From Novipirellula galeiformis (GTDB taxonomy: Bacteria; Planctomycetota; Planctomycetia; Pirellulales; Pirellulaceae), in NCBI RefSeq assembly GCF_007860095.1, contig NZ_SJPT01000015.1, positions 26,388-90,387 of the forward strand: a stretch of 64,000 nt of DNA, written 5' to 3'. A program made the translations under genes and the position numbers. How positions within the stretch are numbered: position 1 is the stretch's first letter; the number at the start of each line of letters is the position of its first letter. Positions 1-7,194 of this stretch are shown here, one piece after another. The notes under the pieces were generated by a model. That model was not told where the DNA came from and ran no database searches. It was given only the letters and a program-made list of their open reading frames with translations.

Positions 1-1
1 G

Positions 2-49
2 AACGTGAGCGATCGCGATTTCGCCAGGATCGAAGACTTCGCAGCGTGA
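2..49 (+). CDS. Possible 3' end of a CDS entering from the left edge
   Basis: Frame 2 is open from the window edge to a TGA at 47-49 and reads NVSDRDFARIEDFAA, which has ordinary composition for a protein tail. Frame 1 also stays open to about 105 but reads as Arg/Ser-rich noise. Sixteen codons are not enough to prove a gene. Confidence 0.2.
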   Translation, partial: NVSDRDFARIEDFAA

Positions 50-192
50 CAAACGCCCCATCTTGCACCTCGCCAGAGTTGAAGGAACCGTCCAATCTCC
101 GCTAAGAGAATGGTTCCCCTGGCCCCGTCCAAAGTCAACCCCCGAAATGATGCTCTGTCCCTCAGGTTCGGTGGTTTGTCCTTGTGGTTGCG

Positions 193-618
193 TTAGTTCG
201 AGCTGTCTTTGCCATGCGAGTTTTTCCCGTCTTTCAAACGTTGGATCGTCTCGGCTAGCAATTTGACGGAAATGGGCTTGGTCAAAAATTCATTAGCGCC
301 CGATCGGAACGCAATCACGCTCTCGGACTCATTTCCACTCATGATCACGACGGGGACTTGCGTGTTCGGACAATCTAATTGACGAAGTTCGAGCAGGACG
401 TCGATGCCACCCTTGCCTGGCATTTGAACGTCCATCAACACAAAGCTGAACGGTTCGCTTCGCAGCATCTCCATCGCTTCGATTCCGTCTTGGGCGACCT
501 TGGACGGGAATCCCAAGATATTCAATGCGTGGCGGAGTGATTGTTGCACCAACATATTGTCTTCCACTAACAACCCGGGAGCCGTCGTGTCCGTGTTGAG
601 TGAGGAAGCCGTTGCCAC
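193..618 (-). CDS. Single-domain response regulator (REC domain)
   Basis: This 141-residue protein is a stand-alone receiver domain with no DNA-binding or enzymatic output domain. The acidic pair E19-D20 follows the first beta strand, the phosphoacceptor is D63 in LMDVQMPG, the conserved Ser/Thr is S94 in VIMSGN, and the conserved lysine is K114 in FLTKP. Such CheY-like proteins receive phosphate from a histidine kinase and act by protein contact or as phosphorelay intermediates. The short tail after the domain is Lys/Ser-rich. The start codon is GTG (MATASS), with a GGAG-like sequence some distance upstream. No cognate kinase gene is visible, so its pathway cannot be told; a kinase may lie left of the window. 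Confidence 0.93.
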   Translation of the reverse strand: MATASSLNTDTTAPGLLVEDNMLVQQSLRHALNILGFPSKVAQDGIEAMEMLRSEPFSFVLMDVQMPGKGGIDVLLELRQLDCPNTQVPVVIMSGNESESVIAFRSGANEFLTKPISVKLLAETIQRLKDGKNSHGKDSSN

Positions 619-1024
619 GATGGGGGTACTCCGATCCTCCGGCGATGGAGCCGGGCATTGAATTTAGTGTTCTCGAAAACGTGCCAGCTTAGTGCGGTGT
701 CAGTCACACGCTGTTTGCCCATCCCACATTGCGTCGTGAGTTCTGTGGGCGGGAGGTGGGGTGGCGTTGACCCCGGTTTGGCCAGGCCCTGACATTCGCG
801 TTTGGCTGAGCTGAGCTGAGCTGATGCGGGGCATTAGGCAGCTGGGAACATTGTGCAGCTGGGTAAACTGTGCCGTATGGTCCACCAAAGTCTAACAGAT
901 GGGATCATGTCACGTGGTCGCATCATACGACTTCCTCGCTCCCTGGCAAATTCTTTCGCAAATGTGGTCGATACGTTTTTGAGCACACCTATCCGATCGC
1001 TTTCCATTCAACATGAGATTGTTT
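619..1024. other. Intergenic region with (GCTGA)4 microrepeat
   Basis: This stretch separates the response regulator (minus) from the RdgC-like gene (plus), so it should carry both promoters. Four perfect copies of GCTGA lie at 805-824. No credible ORF or RNA gene was seen. Confidence 0.5.
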
Positions 1025-2200
1025 ATGCCATTCCTCGGCGGCAGCCTTGCATTCGAGAGATTCAGTGTCAGTGGATTTGAGTCTGCGGAGTTTGGCGACG
1101 AGCAGATCGAATTGCTCACGCAAAACGTGGCCGGCACGGTTCAGACAGCGGCAGCTGAAAATATCCATGTTGGTTTTTTAGGCGGTGCTCACCTTTTTGA
1201 CCAAGAATTTGACGCCAGTAAGAACGTCCTAAGCGAAGCGTTGCATTGTAGCGTTCGGATCGATACAAACCAAATTCCATCGGCGATCCGAAAAGCTTGG
1301 TTGCAAATGGAACTATTGGCATTGGCTAAGGACAGTCCGAGTGGCGTCGTTTCGAAGGCTGGACGTAAAGAGGCCAAGGAAGCGGTTGAGCAACGTTGTG
1401 AAGTCGAAGCGGCTTCAGGCAAGTACCGCAAAATGCAGCAATTCCCTCTGCTTTGGGATTATGGGCAGGAAACGTTGTACTTCGGTGGTTCGGCAGGCAC
1501 TGCCAGCGGTCATTGCGCCGATTTGCTCGAACGCGTCTTCAATGTCGAACTGAAACACATCAGTTCGGGGTCGATCGCACAAGCGTGGGCAATCGAGAAC
1601 GACATGTATGCGGAAGTTGATGATTTAACCCCAGCCAACTTTGTGCCTGCGGTTCCCCATGGTGATTTGGCTTGGGCTAATCCGCACTCCAAGGCTCCCG
1701 ACTTTCTAGGCAATGAGTTTTTGCTGTGGCTGTGGTGGCGTCTCGAAAATGATACCGATACGTTCGCTTTGCCCGACGAGTCTGAAGTCACCGTGATGTT
1801 GACCAAGACGTTGACGCTGGAGTGCCCGCTCGGTGAATCGGGTAAAGAGACGATCTCGCATGAAAGTCCCGTCAAGCTTCCCGAGGCGATGCATGCGGTG
1901 CGTTCTGGGAAATTGCCACGAAAATCGGGCATGACGGTGATTCGAAATGGCCAACAATTTGATCTCGTGTTACAGGCGGAAACGTTCGGGATCAGTGGCG
2001 CCAAAATTCATGTCGATGAAGACGCGGATTTCGAAGTCGACGAGCGAATCGATGCAATCCGAATGCTCAGCGAAACGATCGATTTGATGTTCCATACGTT
2101 CTGCGCTCGACGCGTCAGCGAAGGTTGGAACAAGGATCTTAAAGGGATGGTCCGCTGGCTAGAACAGGCGGGGCAAAACGCCGAACGCACGGCAGCGTAG
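1025..2200 (+). CDS. RdgC-like protein (recombination-associated, tentative)
   Basis: This is a soluble protein of about 391 residues with no signal peptide or membrane segment. The opening MPFLGGSLAFERF, the FPLLWDYGQETLYFGG block (about residues 140-155) and FLGNEFLLWLWWR (about 227-239) recall the RdgC family of DNA-binding, recombination-associated proteins. The protein is longer than the roughly 300 residues of E. coli RdgC. The start at 1025 is preferred because the family-like sequence begins there; an in-frame ATG at 1013 would add four residues (MRLF). The assignment rests on recalled sequence character, not an alignment. If it is wrong, this is a conserved protein of unknown function. 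It is monocistronic. Confidence 0.7.
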   Translation: MPFLGGSLAFERFSVSGFESAEFGDEQIELLTQNVAGTVQTAAAENIHVGFLGGAHLFDQEFDASKNVLSEALHCSVRIDTNQIPSAIRKAWLQMELLALAKDSPSGVVSKAGRKEAKEAVEQRCEVEAASGKYRKMQQFPLLWDYGQETLYFGGSAGTASGHCADLLERVFNVELKHISSGSIAQAWAIENDMYAEVDDLTPANFVPAVPHGDLAWANPHSKAPDFLGNEFLLWLWWRLENDTDTFALPDESEVTVMLTKTLTLECPLGESGKETISHESPVKLPEAMHAVRSGKLPRKSGMTVIRNGQQFDLVLQAETFGISGAKIHVDEDADFEVDERIDAIRMLSETIDLMFHTFCARRVSEGWNKDLKGMVRWLEQAGQNAERTAA

Positions 2201-2227
2201 AGATGACGCTCGGCCGCTAAAGTGTGC

Positions 2228-2249
2228 ATGCGAACGAAAAAGTTCGCGT
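2228..2249 (+). terminator. Candidate hairpin terminator after the RdgC-like gene
   Basis: GCGAAC (2230-2235), loop GAAAAA, then GTTCGC (2242-2247), extended outward by one wobble and one A-T pair. It starts 27 bp after the stop codon. There is no T-run, so it may act through Rho or merely stabilise the transcript. Confidence 0.35.
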
Positions 2250-2608
2250 CACTAGCATAAAGAAAAGGCGTCCTATCGCTGAGAGGCTGTGAATCATTAA
2301 AACATTAAAACAGCCTGCTAGTGAAACGATATGTGGCGCTGCGGATGCGGAGCCAAAGCCTAGCAAACGCTAGAGGCATTGAGATCCATTCATTTTGACT
2401 GGCCAATGCGCGTTGTCGTCCTGGATTGGCGTCAAGGAACGCGAGGCCAAACTTGACGGAGCGTTTGACCGCCTGTCGATCTGTAGATTTGATCGGTGAA
2501 CGCACGTCGTGATCGCCTCTGGCTTTGACCAGGCCGCATGCAATCGAGAATCATTTGATCTGTAACATCACCCGGGCCAGCAACGCAAAGCGGTTTTGGC
2601 GTTCGATC
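2250..2608. other. Intergenic, nothing recognised
   Basis: The region lies between the ends of two convergent genes (RdgC-like, plus; SUI1-like, minus). Short ORFs here lack coding character. Confidence 0.5.
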
Positions 2609-2950
2609 TCAGCGCACTCGATAGCCGATCGATTTCAATTTTGTTTGCACCCGGGCAAGATGGTCGCCTTGGATTTCGATCTGGTCTGCTTGCAGCGATC
2701 CCCCCGCGCCGATGGTCGATTTTAGCTCCGAGAGAAGTTTCGGCAGATCGGTTTCCTCGGGTTGCAGGTTTTTGACGATCGTCATCACCCGCTTGTTCTT
2801 CCGTTTCTCGGTAAAAACCTTGGCTGTTTGCTTATCTGCCGGGAGGTACTGATGAGCTGGCGGAGGGCATTGGCAGGCTTCCACCAATTCACCGCATCGA
2901 TCACACGTGGGGGGAATATCAAAGGGAGTGCCGGCGAAAAGTCGTGTCAT
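2609..2950 (-). CDS. yciH: SUI1/eIF1-domain translation factor-like protein (YciH family) with N-terminal zinc site
   Basis: The protein has 113 residues. Residues 50-113 form a SUI1 domain: KNKRVMTIVKNL, an LPKLLSELK helix, then GAGGS and the diagnostic IEIQGDH followed by the last helix and GYRVR. Bacterial YciH is related to eukaryotic initiation factor eIF1 and is thought to affect start-site fidelity or act under stress. The N-terminal part carries C16-x2-C19 and C26-x-C28, a probable zinc ribbon that minimal YciH proteins lack. It lies 26 bp downstream of the PAP2 gene on the same strand and is probably co-transcribed with it. No functional link between the two is obvious. Confidence 0.9.
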   Translation of the reverse strand: MTRLFAGTPFDIPPTCDRCGELVEACQCPPPAHQYLPADKQTAKVFTEKRKNKRVMTIVKNLQPEETDLPKLLSELKSTIGAGGSLQADQIEIQGDHLARVQTKLKSIGYRVR

Positions 2951-2976
2951 TGTCGTAAGCCTTGACGGCTAGCGGA

Positions 2977-3783
2977 TTACGCTGCCATTCGATCTTTGTT
3001 TTCGGTTGGGCGGATTTCGTTTACGTCGGGAAACTTTTCTTCAAACAACGGTCGCCTAGGTCGACGTTCGGATTCCATTCGGTCAAACAAGCTTCCCAAC
3101 AGTTTGGGGTGAAAGCAAACATATGCCCAGATCAGGCCGAATGCAGCGCCACCAAAAACGTCGCTGATGAAATGAGCCCCCGAATAGATTCGCTGTATCA
3201 TGGTACCGAGCAGCATGATTGCAAACACCCAACGGCCTCGCGGCAGCACCGCCGCCAAACCGATCGCGAACGCGGCGGCGACCGCCATGTTCGAGCTCGG
3301 GAACGCTCGTGTTCCGGCGTCGAAGTTTGCCACTTGGTCGAGTGACCAATCAAAAACCCAATGCCATGCTTTGTCGTACGTTGCGATATCGAGGTTGATT
3401 CGGCTTGGTCGCTCTCGCAGCACAAACCCCTTGGCAAGCGTTGATACTGCTCCCGCACCCATCGCCAGCACCGCCAGCCGGGTGACATAGCGACGTCGGC
3501 GGGGAGCCATCAACAGGATGCAAAGCAGGATTAAGAAAATTCCCGTGGCATGGGAAAAATAGCCCGTCAATTCCAACAGACTCGCGACTTCTTTGGACGG
3601 TTGATTCTCTGCCAACCAGCGGCCCACCGGGATATCGACAAGGGTCAGCATGGGGACGATTAATAATGCAATTCCCGACATCCACATCAAACTGGTGGTG
3701 CGGAAGGGAGCGAGTTCGTCTGCGTCGGCGCCGCCAAACATCGACAGCTTGGATCGCATTTTCGCGTGGGCAGGAAGAGGCAT
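2977..3783 (-). CDS. PAP2-superfamily membrane phosphatase
   Basis: About 268 residues with several hydrophobic segments. The three phosphatase motifs are present in order: KGFVLRERPSR (K-x6-RP), PSSN (the PSGH motif with the Gly-His replaced by Ser-Asn) and RIYSGAHFISD (SR-x5-H-x3-D, with His and Asp kept). Family members remove phosphate from lipid phosphates such as undecaprenyl pyrophosphate or phosphatidic acid at the membrane. The motif-2 His is normally the acid/base residue, so its loss is notable. The reading frame extends up to 3930, but the extension looks unlike the family; starts at 3783 (MPLPAHAK) or 3759 (MRSKL) are more likely. It precedes the SUI1-like gene. Confidence 0.88.
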   Translation of the reverse strand: MPLPAHAKMRSKLSMFGGADADELAPFRTTSLMWMSGIALLIVPMLTLVDIPVGRWLAENQPSKEVASLLELTGYFSHATGIFLILLCILLMAPRRRRYVTRLAVLAMGAGAVSTLAKGFVLRERPSRINLDIATYDKAWHWVFDWSLDQVANFDAGTRAFPSSNMAVAAAFAIGLAAVLPRGRWVFAIMLLGTMIQRIYSGAHFISDVFGGAAFGLIWAYVCFHPKLLGSLFDRMESERRPRRPLFEEKFPDVNEIRPTENKDRMAA

Positions 3784-3970
3784 GGGAAACACTTTCGCGC
3801 GTGAAACATGATCCGTGCAGCACGAGAGGGCACTCGCTACAACGAACAGAGCATCAAGTGTGACCGTAACTAAATTAGCCTCCCCCGGGAAAGAGCAGCC
3901 ACAAGGGATTTTTGTGCTAGCACCTCGCACGTCTCCACGCTATCAACGCGGAGGGATCTGCGCCTTTCAC

Positions 3971-4015
3971 GCCGGCGGAGCTGCGGCAGGGCCGGCGGAG
4001 TCGGGGCCGGCGGAG
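3971..4015. repeat. Three GCCGGCGGAG copies in an intergenic region
   Basis: GCCGGCGGAG occurs at 3971-3980, 3991-4000 and 4006-4015, with a further GGCGGAG close by near 4023. It lies between PAP2 (start about 3783) and prs (end 4071). It could be a simple GC-rich repeat or a clustered binding site. Confidence 0.6.
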
Positions 4016-4070
4016 TTGTGGGAGGCGGAGTGATCGATGGCAGGCTGGTTTCAACGCGTCTCCGCGACGC

Positions 4071-5021
4071 TTAGGGTTCGCGGAACAATTCGCTGATCGA
4101 TTGATCGTGGTGAATCCGCTTGATCGCTTCGGCTAACAGCGGAGCAACGCTCAATTGAACCATATTGGGCAATTGTTTTTCGGCGGGAACTGGGATGGAA
4201 TCGGTCACCGTGATCGAATCAATTGGCGCGTCACGCAAACGCTCGATCGCCGGTCCACACAAAATGCCGTGCGTACACGCGATGTGGATTTCTTTTGCCC
4301 CCGCTTCATGCACTAATCGAGCGGCTCCACAAATCGACCCCGCGGTGCTGATCATATCGTCGAAAAGCAATGCGATCTTGCCTTCGACGGGGCCGCCGAT
4401 GATGGTGCTTTGACGTACTTCCAAGGCATTGGTTCGGCGTTTGTCGACGATTGCGAGCGTTCCGCCGAGTCGTTTTCCATGGCCGACAGCACGTTTAATG
4501 CTTCCTTCGTCGGGACTAATCACGACGATGTCTTCTTGCTTCATGCCGCGGGCCAAGAAATGTTCATTCAACACCGGAGCAGCGTACAAGTGATCGACCG
4601 GAACATCGAAGAAGCCTTGGATCTGAGCGGCATGCAAGTCCATCGTTAAGACGCGGTCCGCACCGGCACGGGCGATCATGTTGGCGACAAGTTTGGCGGT
4701 GATCGGCACGCGGCCTTCGTCTTTGCGGTCTTGCCGGGCGTATCCAAAGTAAGGGATCACCGCGGTGATCCGTTCCGCACTCGCACGTTTGCAGCAGTCG
4801 ATCATCACCAACAATTCGAACAAATTGTCGTTAACCGGTGGCGAAGTCGGCTGGACCAAAAAGACGTCACGTCCTCGGACGTCCTCGTCCAATTTGCAGA
4901 AGTTTTCGCCGTCAGGGAATTTACCCAGCGAAATCTTTGCCGGTTCAAGGTGCAGGTGTTTGCAAATTTTGCTGGTCAGATCGCGATTGGATCGCCCGCT
5001 GAAGATTTTCAATTCACGCAT
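4071..5021 (-). CDS. prs: Ribose-phosphate pyrophosphokinase (PRPP synthetase)
   Basis: At 316 residues this is the usual class I length. The enzyme transfers pyrophosphate from ATP to ribose 5-phosphate, making PRPP for purine, pyrimidine, histidine, tryptophan and NAD synthesis. Visible hallmarks are FPDGE (35-39), YFGYARQDRK (91-100), the catalytic-region MDLHAAQIQGFF (H130) and the PRPP-binding signature LLFDDMISTAGS (218-229). It begins 6 bp after the stop of the glmU-like gene, so the two are almost certainly co-transcribed. This is the same order as the Bacillus gcaD-prs operon. Confidence 0.98.
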   Translation of the reverse strand: MRELKIFSGRSNRDLTSKICKHLHLEPAKISLGKFPDGENFCKLDEDVRGRDVFLVQPTSPPVNDNLFELLVMIDCCKRASAERITAVIPYFGYARQDRKDEGRVPITAKLVANMIARAGADRVLTMDLHAAQIQGFFDVPVDHLYAAPVLNEHFLARGMKQEDIVVISPDEGSIKRAVGHGKRLGGTLAIVDKRRTNALEVRQSTIIGGPVEGKIALLFDDMISTAGSICGAARLVHEAGAKEIHIACTHGILCGPAIERLRDAPIDSITVTDSIPVPAEKQLPNMVQLSVAPLLAEAIKRIHHDQSISELFREP

Positions 5022-5027
5022 AACAGC

Positions 5028-5813
5028 TTACGCATACCCCATCGATCGCATCGTTTCATCGACTTGTTTCAGCTCATCGGTGTTATTGATCGAAAGCGAT
5101 TCACAGGGCTGTAGAACTGGGATCGCTTCGACGGGCCGCCCCGCTTGGCAAAGCAGCTTGGCGGTGTCCGTTAAATAGTACTCGTTTTGAGCGTTGTCAT
5201 TGCTCAGTTTGGTTAAGGCGTCAAGCAAGTCGGGCGTATTGAAAAAATACGTGCTCATGTTGACTTCGTTGATCTTCAATTCCGCATCGCTGGCGTCTTT
5301 GTGTTCCACGATGCCGGTGAACGCGCCCGAAGCATCGCGGACGATCCGTCCCAAGCCCTCGGGATTGTCTTTTTCGAGCGTCCCCAGCAACAATGCAGGC
5401 TTGGTTTCGCGAAAATGATCGAGACATTTCTTCAGGCTAGTGGCCTGGATTAGTGGTGAATCTCCCGCTACGACGATCGTCGGGCCGGTTTGATTCACTA
5501 ACGCCGAGCGACAGATTTGCACCGCATGTCCGGTGCCGAGTTGCTCTTCCTGGAGGGCATACTCGATATTGCCGCCACGGGTGGAAAGCTCTTTTTTGAC
5601 GGCGTCGGCCTCGTAACCGACCACGATGATTTGACGCTTCACGCCCGCTTTTTCAAGGGCGTCGAGCACAAAATGAATCATCGCACGGTCGACCACCTGA
5701 CAGAGAACCTTGGGCAGGGCACTCTTCATTCGAGTCCCCTTGCCTGCGGCCAACACAATGGCGCAGGGTTCGTCGGAGTCGTTGCTCGTCGGAGCGTTTG
5801 TCGATTCGGACAT
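5028..5813 (-). CDS. glmU: GlmU-like N-acetylglucosamine-1-phosphate uridylyltransferase, nucleotidyltransferase domain only
   Basis: This 261-residue protein begins at MSESTNAPTS. The nucleotide-binding signature LAAGKGTRMKSALPK lies at 21-35. QEEQLGTGHA, the metal-binding GDSPLI, GLGRIVRD, NEVNMSTYFF and NEYYLTD all match the UDP-GlcNAc pyrophosphorylase half of GlmU, which makes UDP-GlcNAc for peptidoglycan and LPS. The left-handed beta-helix acetyltransferase half (about 200 residues in GlmU) is absent: translation ends at MRSMGYA and prs follows after 6 bp. The acetylation of glucosamine 1-phosphate must then be done by another protein, or this enzyme uses a related sugar phosphate. The frame is open upstream to 6275, but that part is not family-like. 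Confidence 0.9.
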   Translation of the reverse strand: MSESTNAPTSNDSDEPCAIVLAAGKGTRMKSALPKVLCQVVDRAMIHFVLDALEKAGVKRQIIVVGYEADAVKKELSTRGGNIEYALQEEQLGTGHAVQICRSALVNQTGPTIVVAGDSPLIQATSLKKCLDHFRETKPALLLGTLEKDNPEGLGRIVRDASGAFTGIVEHKDASDAELKINEVNMSTYFFNTPDLLDALTKLSNDNAQNEYYLTDTAKLLCQAGRPVEAIPVLQPCESLSINNTDELKQVDETMRSMGYA

Positions 5814-6303
5814 GAAAATTGGTGATTTAGGTGGGTTGGGAGGTGATTTCGTAGTCTGGACTACGGTCCCAGCGCGAACTGGGCCCCATCGCGATTTGCG
5901 GTACGCGAACTGCCGCCGGCACACATGGTCGCAAGTCGTCGCCAATCCAACAAGCCGGTTGCGAAATGATCCGTTCGCGTTTTTCGCCGAGGGGAACTTC
6001 ACGCGGACAATCTTTGTGCTCGTTTTTCGCTCTCTCCAACTGCTCACCCCGTTGACGAGCCCACGATCCACGTTCGCGATGCCCCCATCAGCGAGCTCCC
6101 CTTTGCAGCAATCACGTCTGAGAGGGGGGGGCACGTCCGAGAGAACGTCACGGCGAGTCACGCTCGCCGGCTTGCCAGCCGCTTGTTTCACCAGAACCTT
6201 TGGGGGCGTGCCGTAACCGTTCGCCTGTAGCCCCCACCGGTTGCAGACCGCTTGGTGTATAAATGGAGCTTCCATCGCTTATCACCGCTCACGATGAACA
6301 TCC
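5814..6303. other. Divergent intergenic region between glmU-prs and DUF58-VWA
   Basis: The 490 bp should hold the promoters of both operons. A run of eight G (GAGAGGGGGGGGCACG, near 6121) stands out. Overlapping frames are open here on both strands, but their translations are Arg-rich and lack family character. Confidence 0.45.
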
Positions 6304-7194
6304 ATGCCCGCGACTGCAACGGATCCTCTGCTAAGCCCAGAATTGCTCGGCCGCCTCGAACGCCTCGAATTGGTCTCTCGAAAAGTTTTTCGCGGACGAA
6401 TGAAAGGCGAACGCCGCAGTCGACGCAAAGGTCAAAGCGTCGAGTTTGCCGACTTTCGTCATTACGTTGCCGGAGACGACCTGCGGCTGATCGATTGGAA
6501 TCTCTATGCTCGATTGGACCAACTGTTTTTAAAGCTGTTTCTCGAAGAAGAAGACTTGCATTTCTTTTCGCTGATCGATGCAAGTGAGTCGATGAATTTT
6601 GGCGACCCAACGAAGCTTCGTGTCGCCAAACAAATGGCTGCGGCGCTCGGTTACGTCGGTTTGTGCCGCGCCGACCGTGTGAGTGTGTCGGTACTTGGAC
6701 CCGAAGGTCGCCGAGCCCCGGTGCTGCGAGGCCGCGCCAGCCTTTGGAAGATGCTCGCTTATCTCGATTCCGTGCAAAGCGGGCACAACGTTTCGCTTTA
6801 CCAGGGGGTGAAGGATTTTTCCTTGCGAGCTTCCGGTACTGGAGTAGCGGTGTTGTTGACCGATTTGATGGACAAGGATGGCTACGAATCGGCGCTGCGG
6901 ATGTTGATCGGGCGGCGGATGGATGTTTTTGTGATGCACATTTTATCGCCTGAAGAAATCGACCCTCCGCTTCGCGGCGATCGGAAATTGATCGATGTGG
7001 AAGACCGTGATGAAGCCGAAATCACCCTCAACGCCCATGTTCTTCATCGCTACAAAGAGACGGTTGAGTCGTTCATTTCGGAGGTAAAGCAGTTTTGTTC
7101 CAAGCGATCGATCGTTTACATTCCCGTTCGCACCGACACTCCGGTGGAAACGATCGTGACTCGGTATCTTCGTGAGCGTGGGGTGGTGCGATGA
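6304..7194 (+). CDS. DUF58-domain protein
   Basis: 296 residues. The DUF58 core is clear: GERRSRRKGQSVEFADFRHYVAGDDLR (from about residue 36) and IDWNLYARLDQLFLKLFLEEE, followed by a VWA-like fold beginning LIDASESM. The Asp-x-Ser-x-Ser-type sequence ASES is close to, but not exactly, a MIDAS. In many bacteria DUF58 proteins are encoded with a MoxR ATPase and VWA membrane proteins (the Bat/Moa-type system), with proposed chaperone or metal-insertion roles. The stop overlaps the next gene's ATG by four bases (ATGA), indicating translational coupling. No MoxR gene lies in the window. Confidence 0.93.
   Translation: MPATATDPLLSPELLGRLERLELVSRKVFRGRMKGERRSRRKGQSVEFADFRHYVAGDDLRLIDWNLYARLDQLFLKLFLEEEDLHFFSLIDASESMNFGDPTKLRVAKQMAAALGYVGLCRADRVSVSVLGPEGRRAPVLRGRASLWKMLAYLDSVQSGHNVSLYQGVKDFSLRASGTGVAVLLTDLMDKDGYESALRMLIGRRMDVFVMHILSPEEIDPPLRGDRKLIDVEDRDEAEITLNAHVLHRYKETVESFISEVKQFCSKRSIVYIPVRTDTPVETIVTRYLRERGVVR

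Noticed and set aside
1510-2004. A 164-codon minus-strand frame
   Set aside because: It is a shadow of the RdgC-like gene.
5710-6216. A 168-codon plus-strand frame
   Set aside because: It starts inside the glmU-like gene on the other strand, and its Arg/Thr-rich translation shows no family features.
5814-6275. N-terminal extension of the glmU-like gene
   Set aside because: The nucleotidyltransferase fold begins at MSEST; the extension has no recognisable character and would remove the promoter region.
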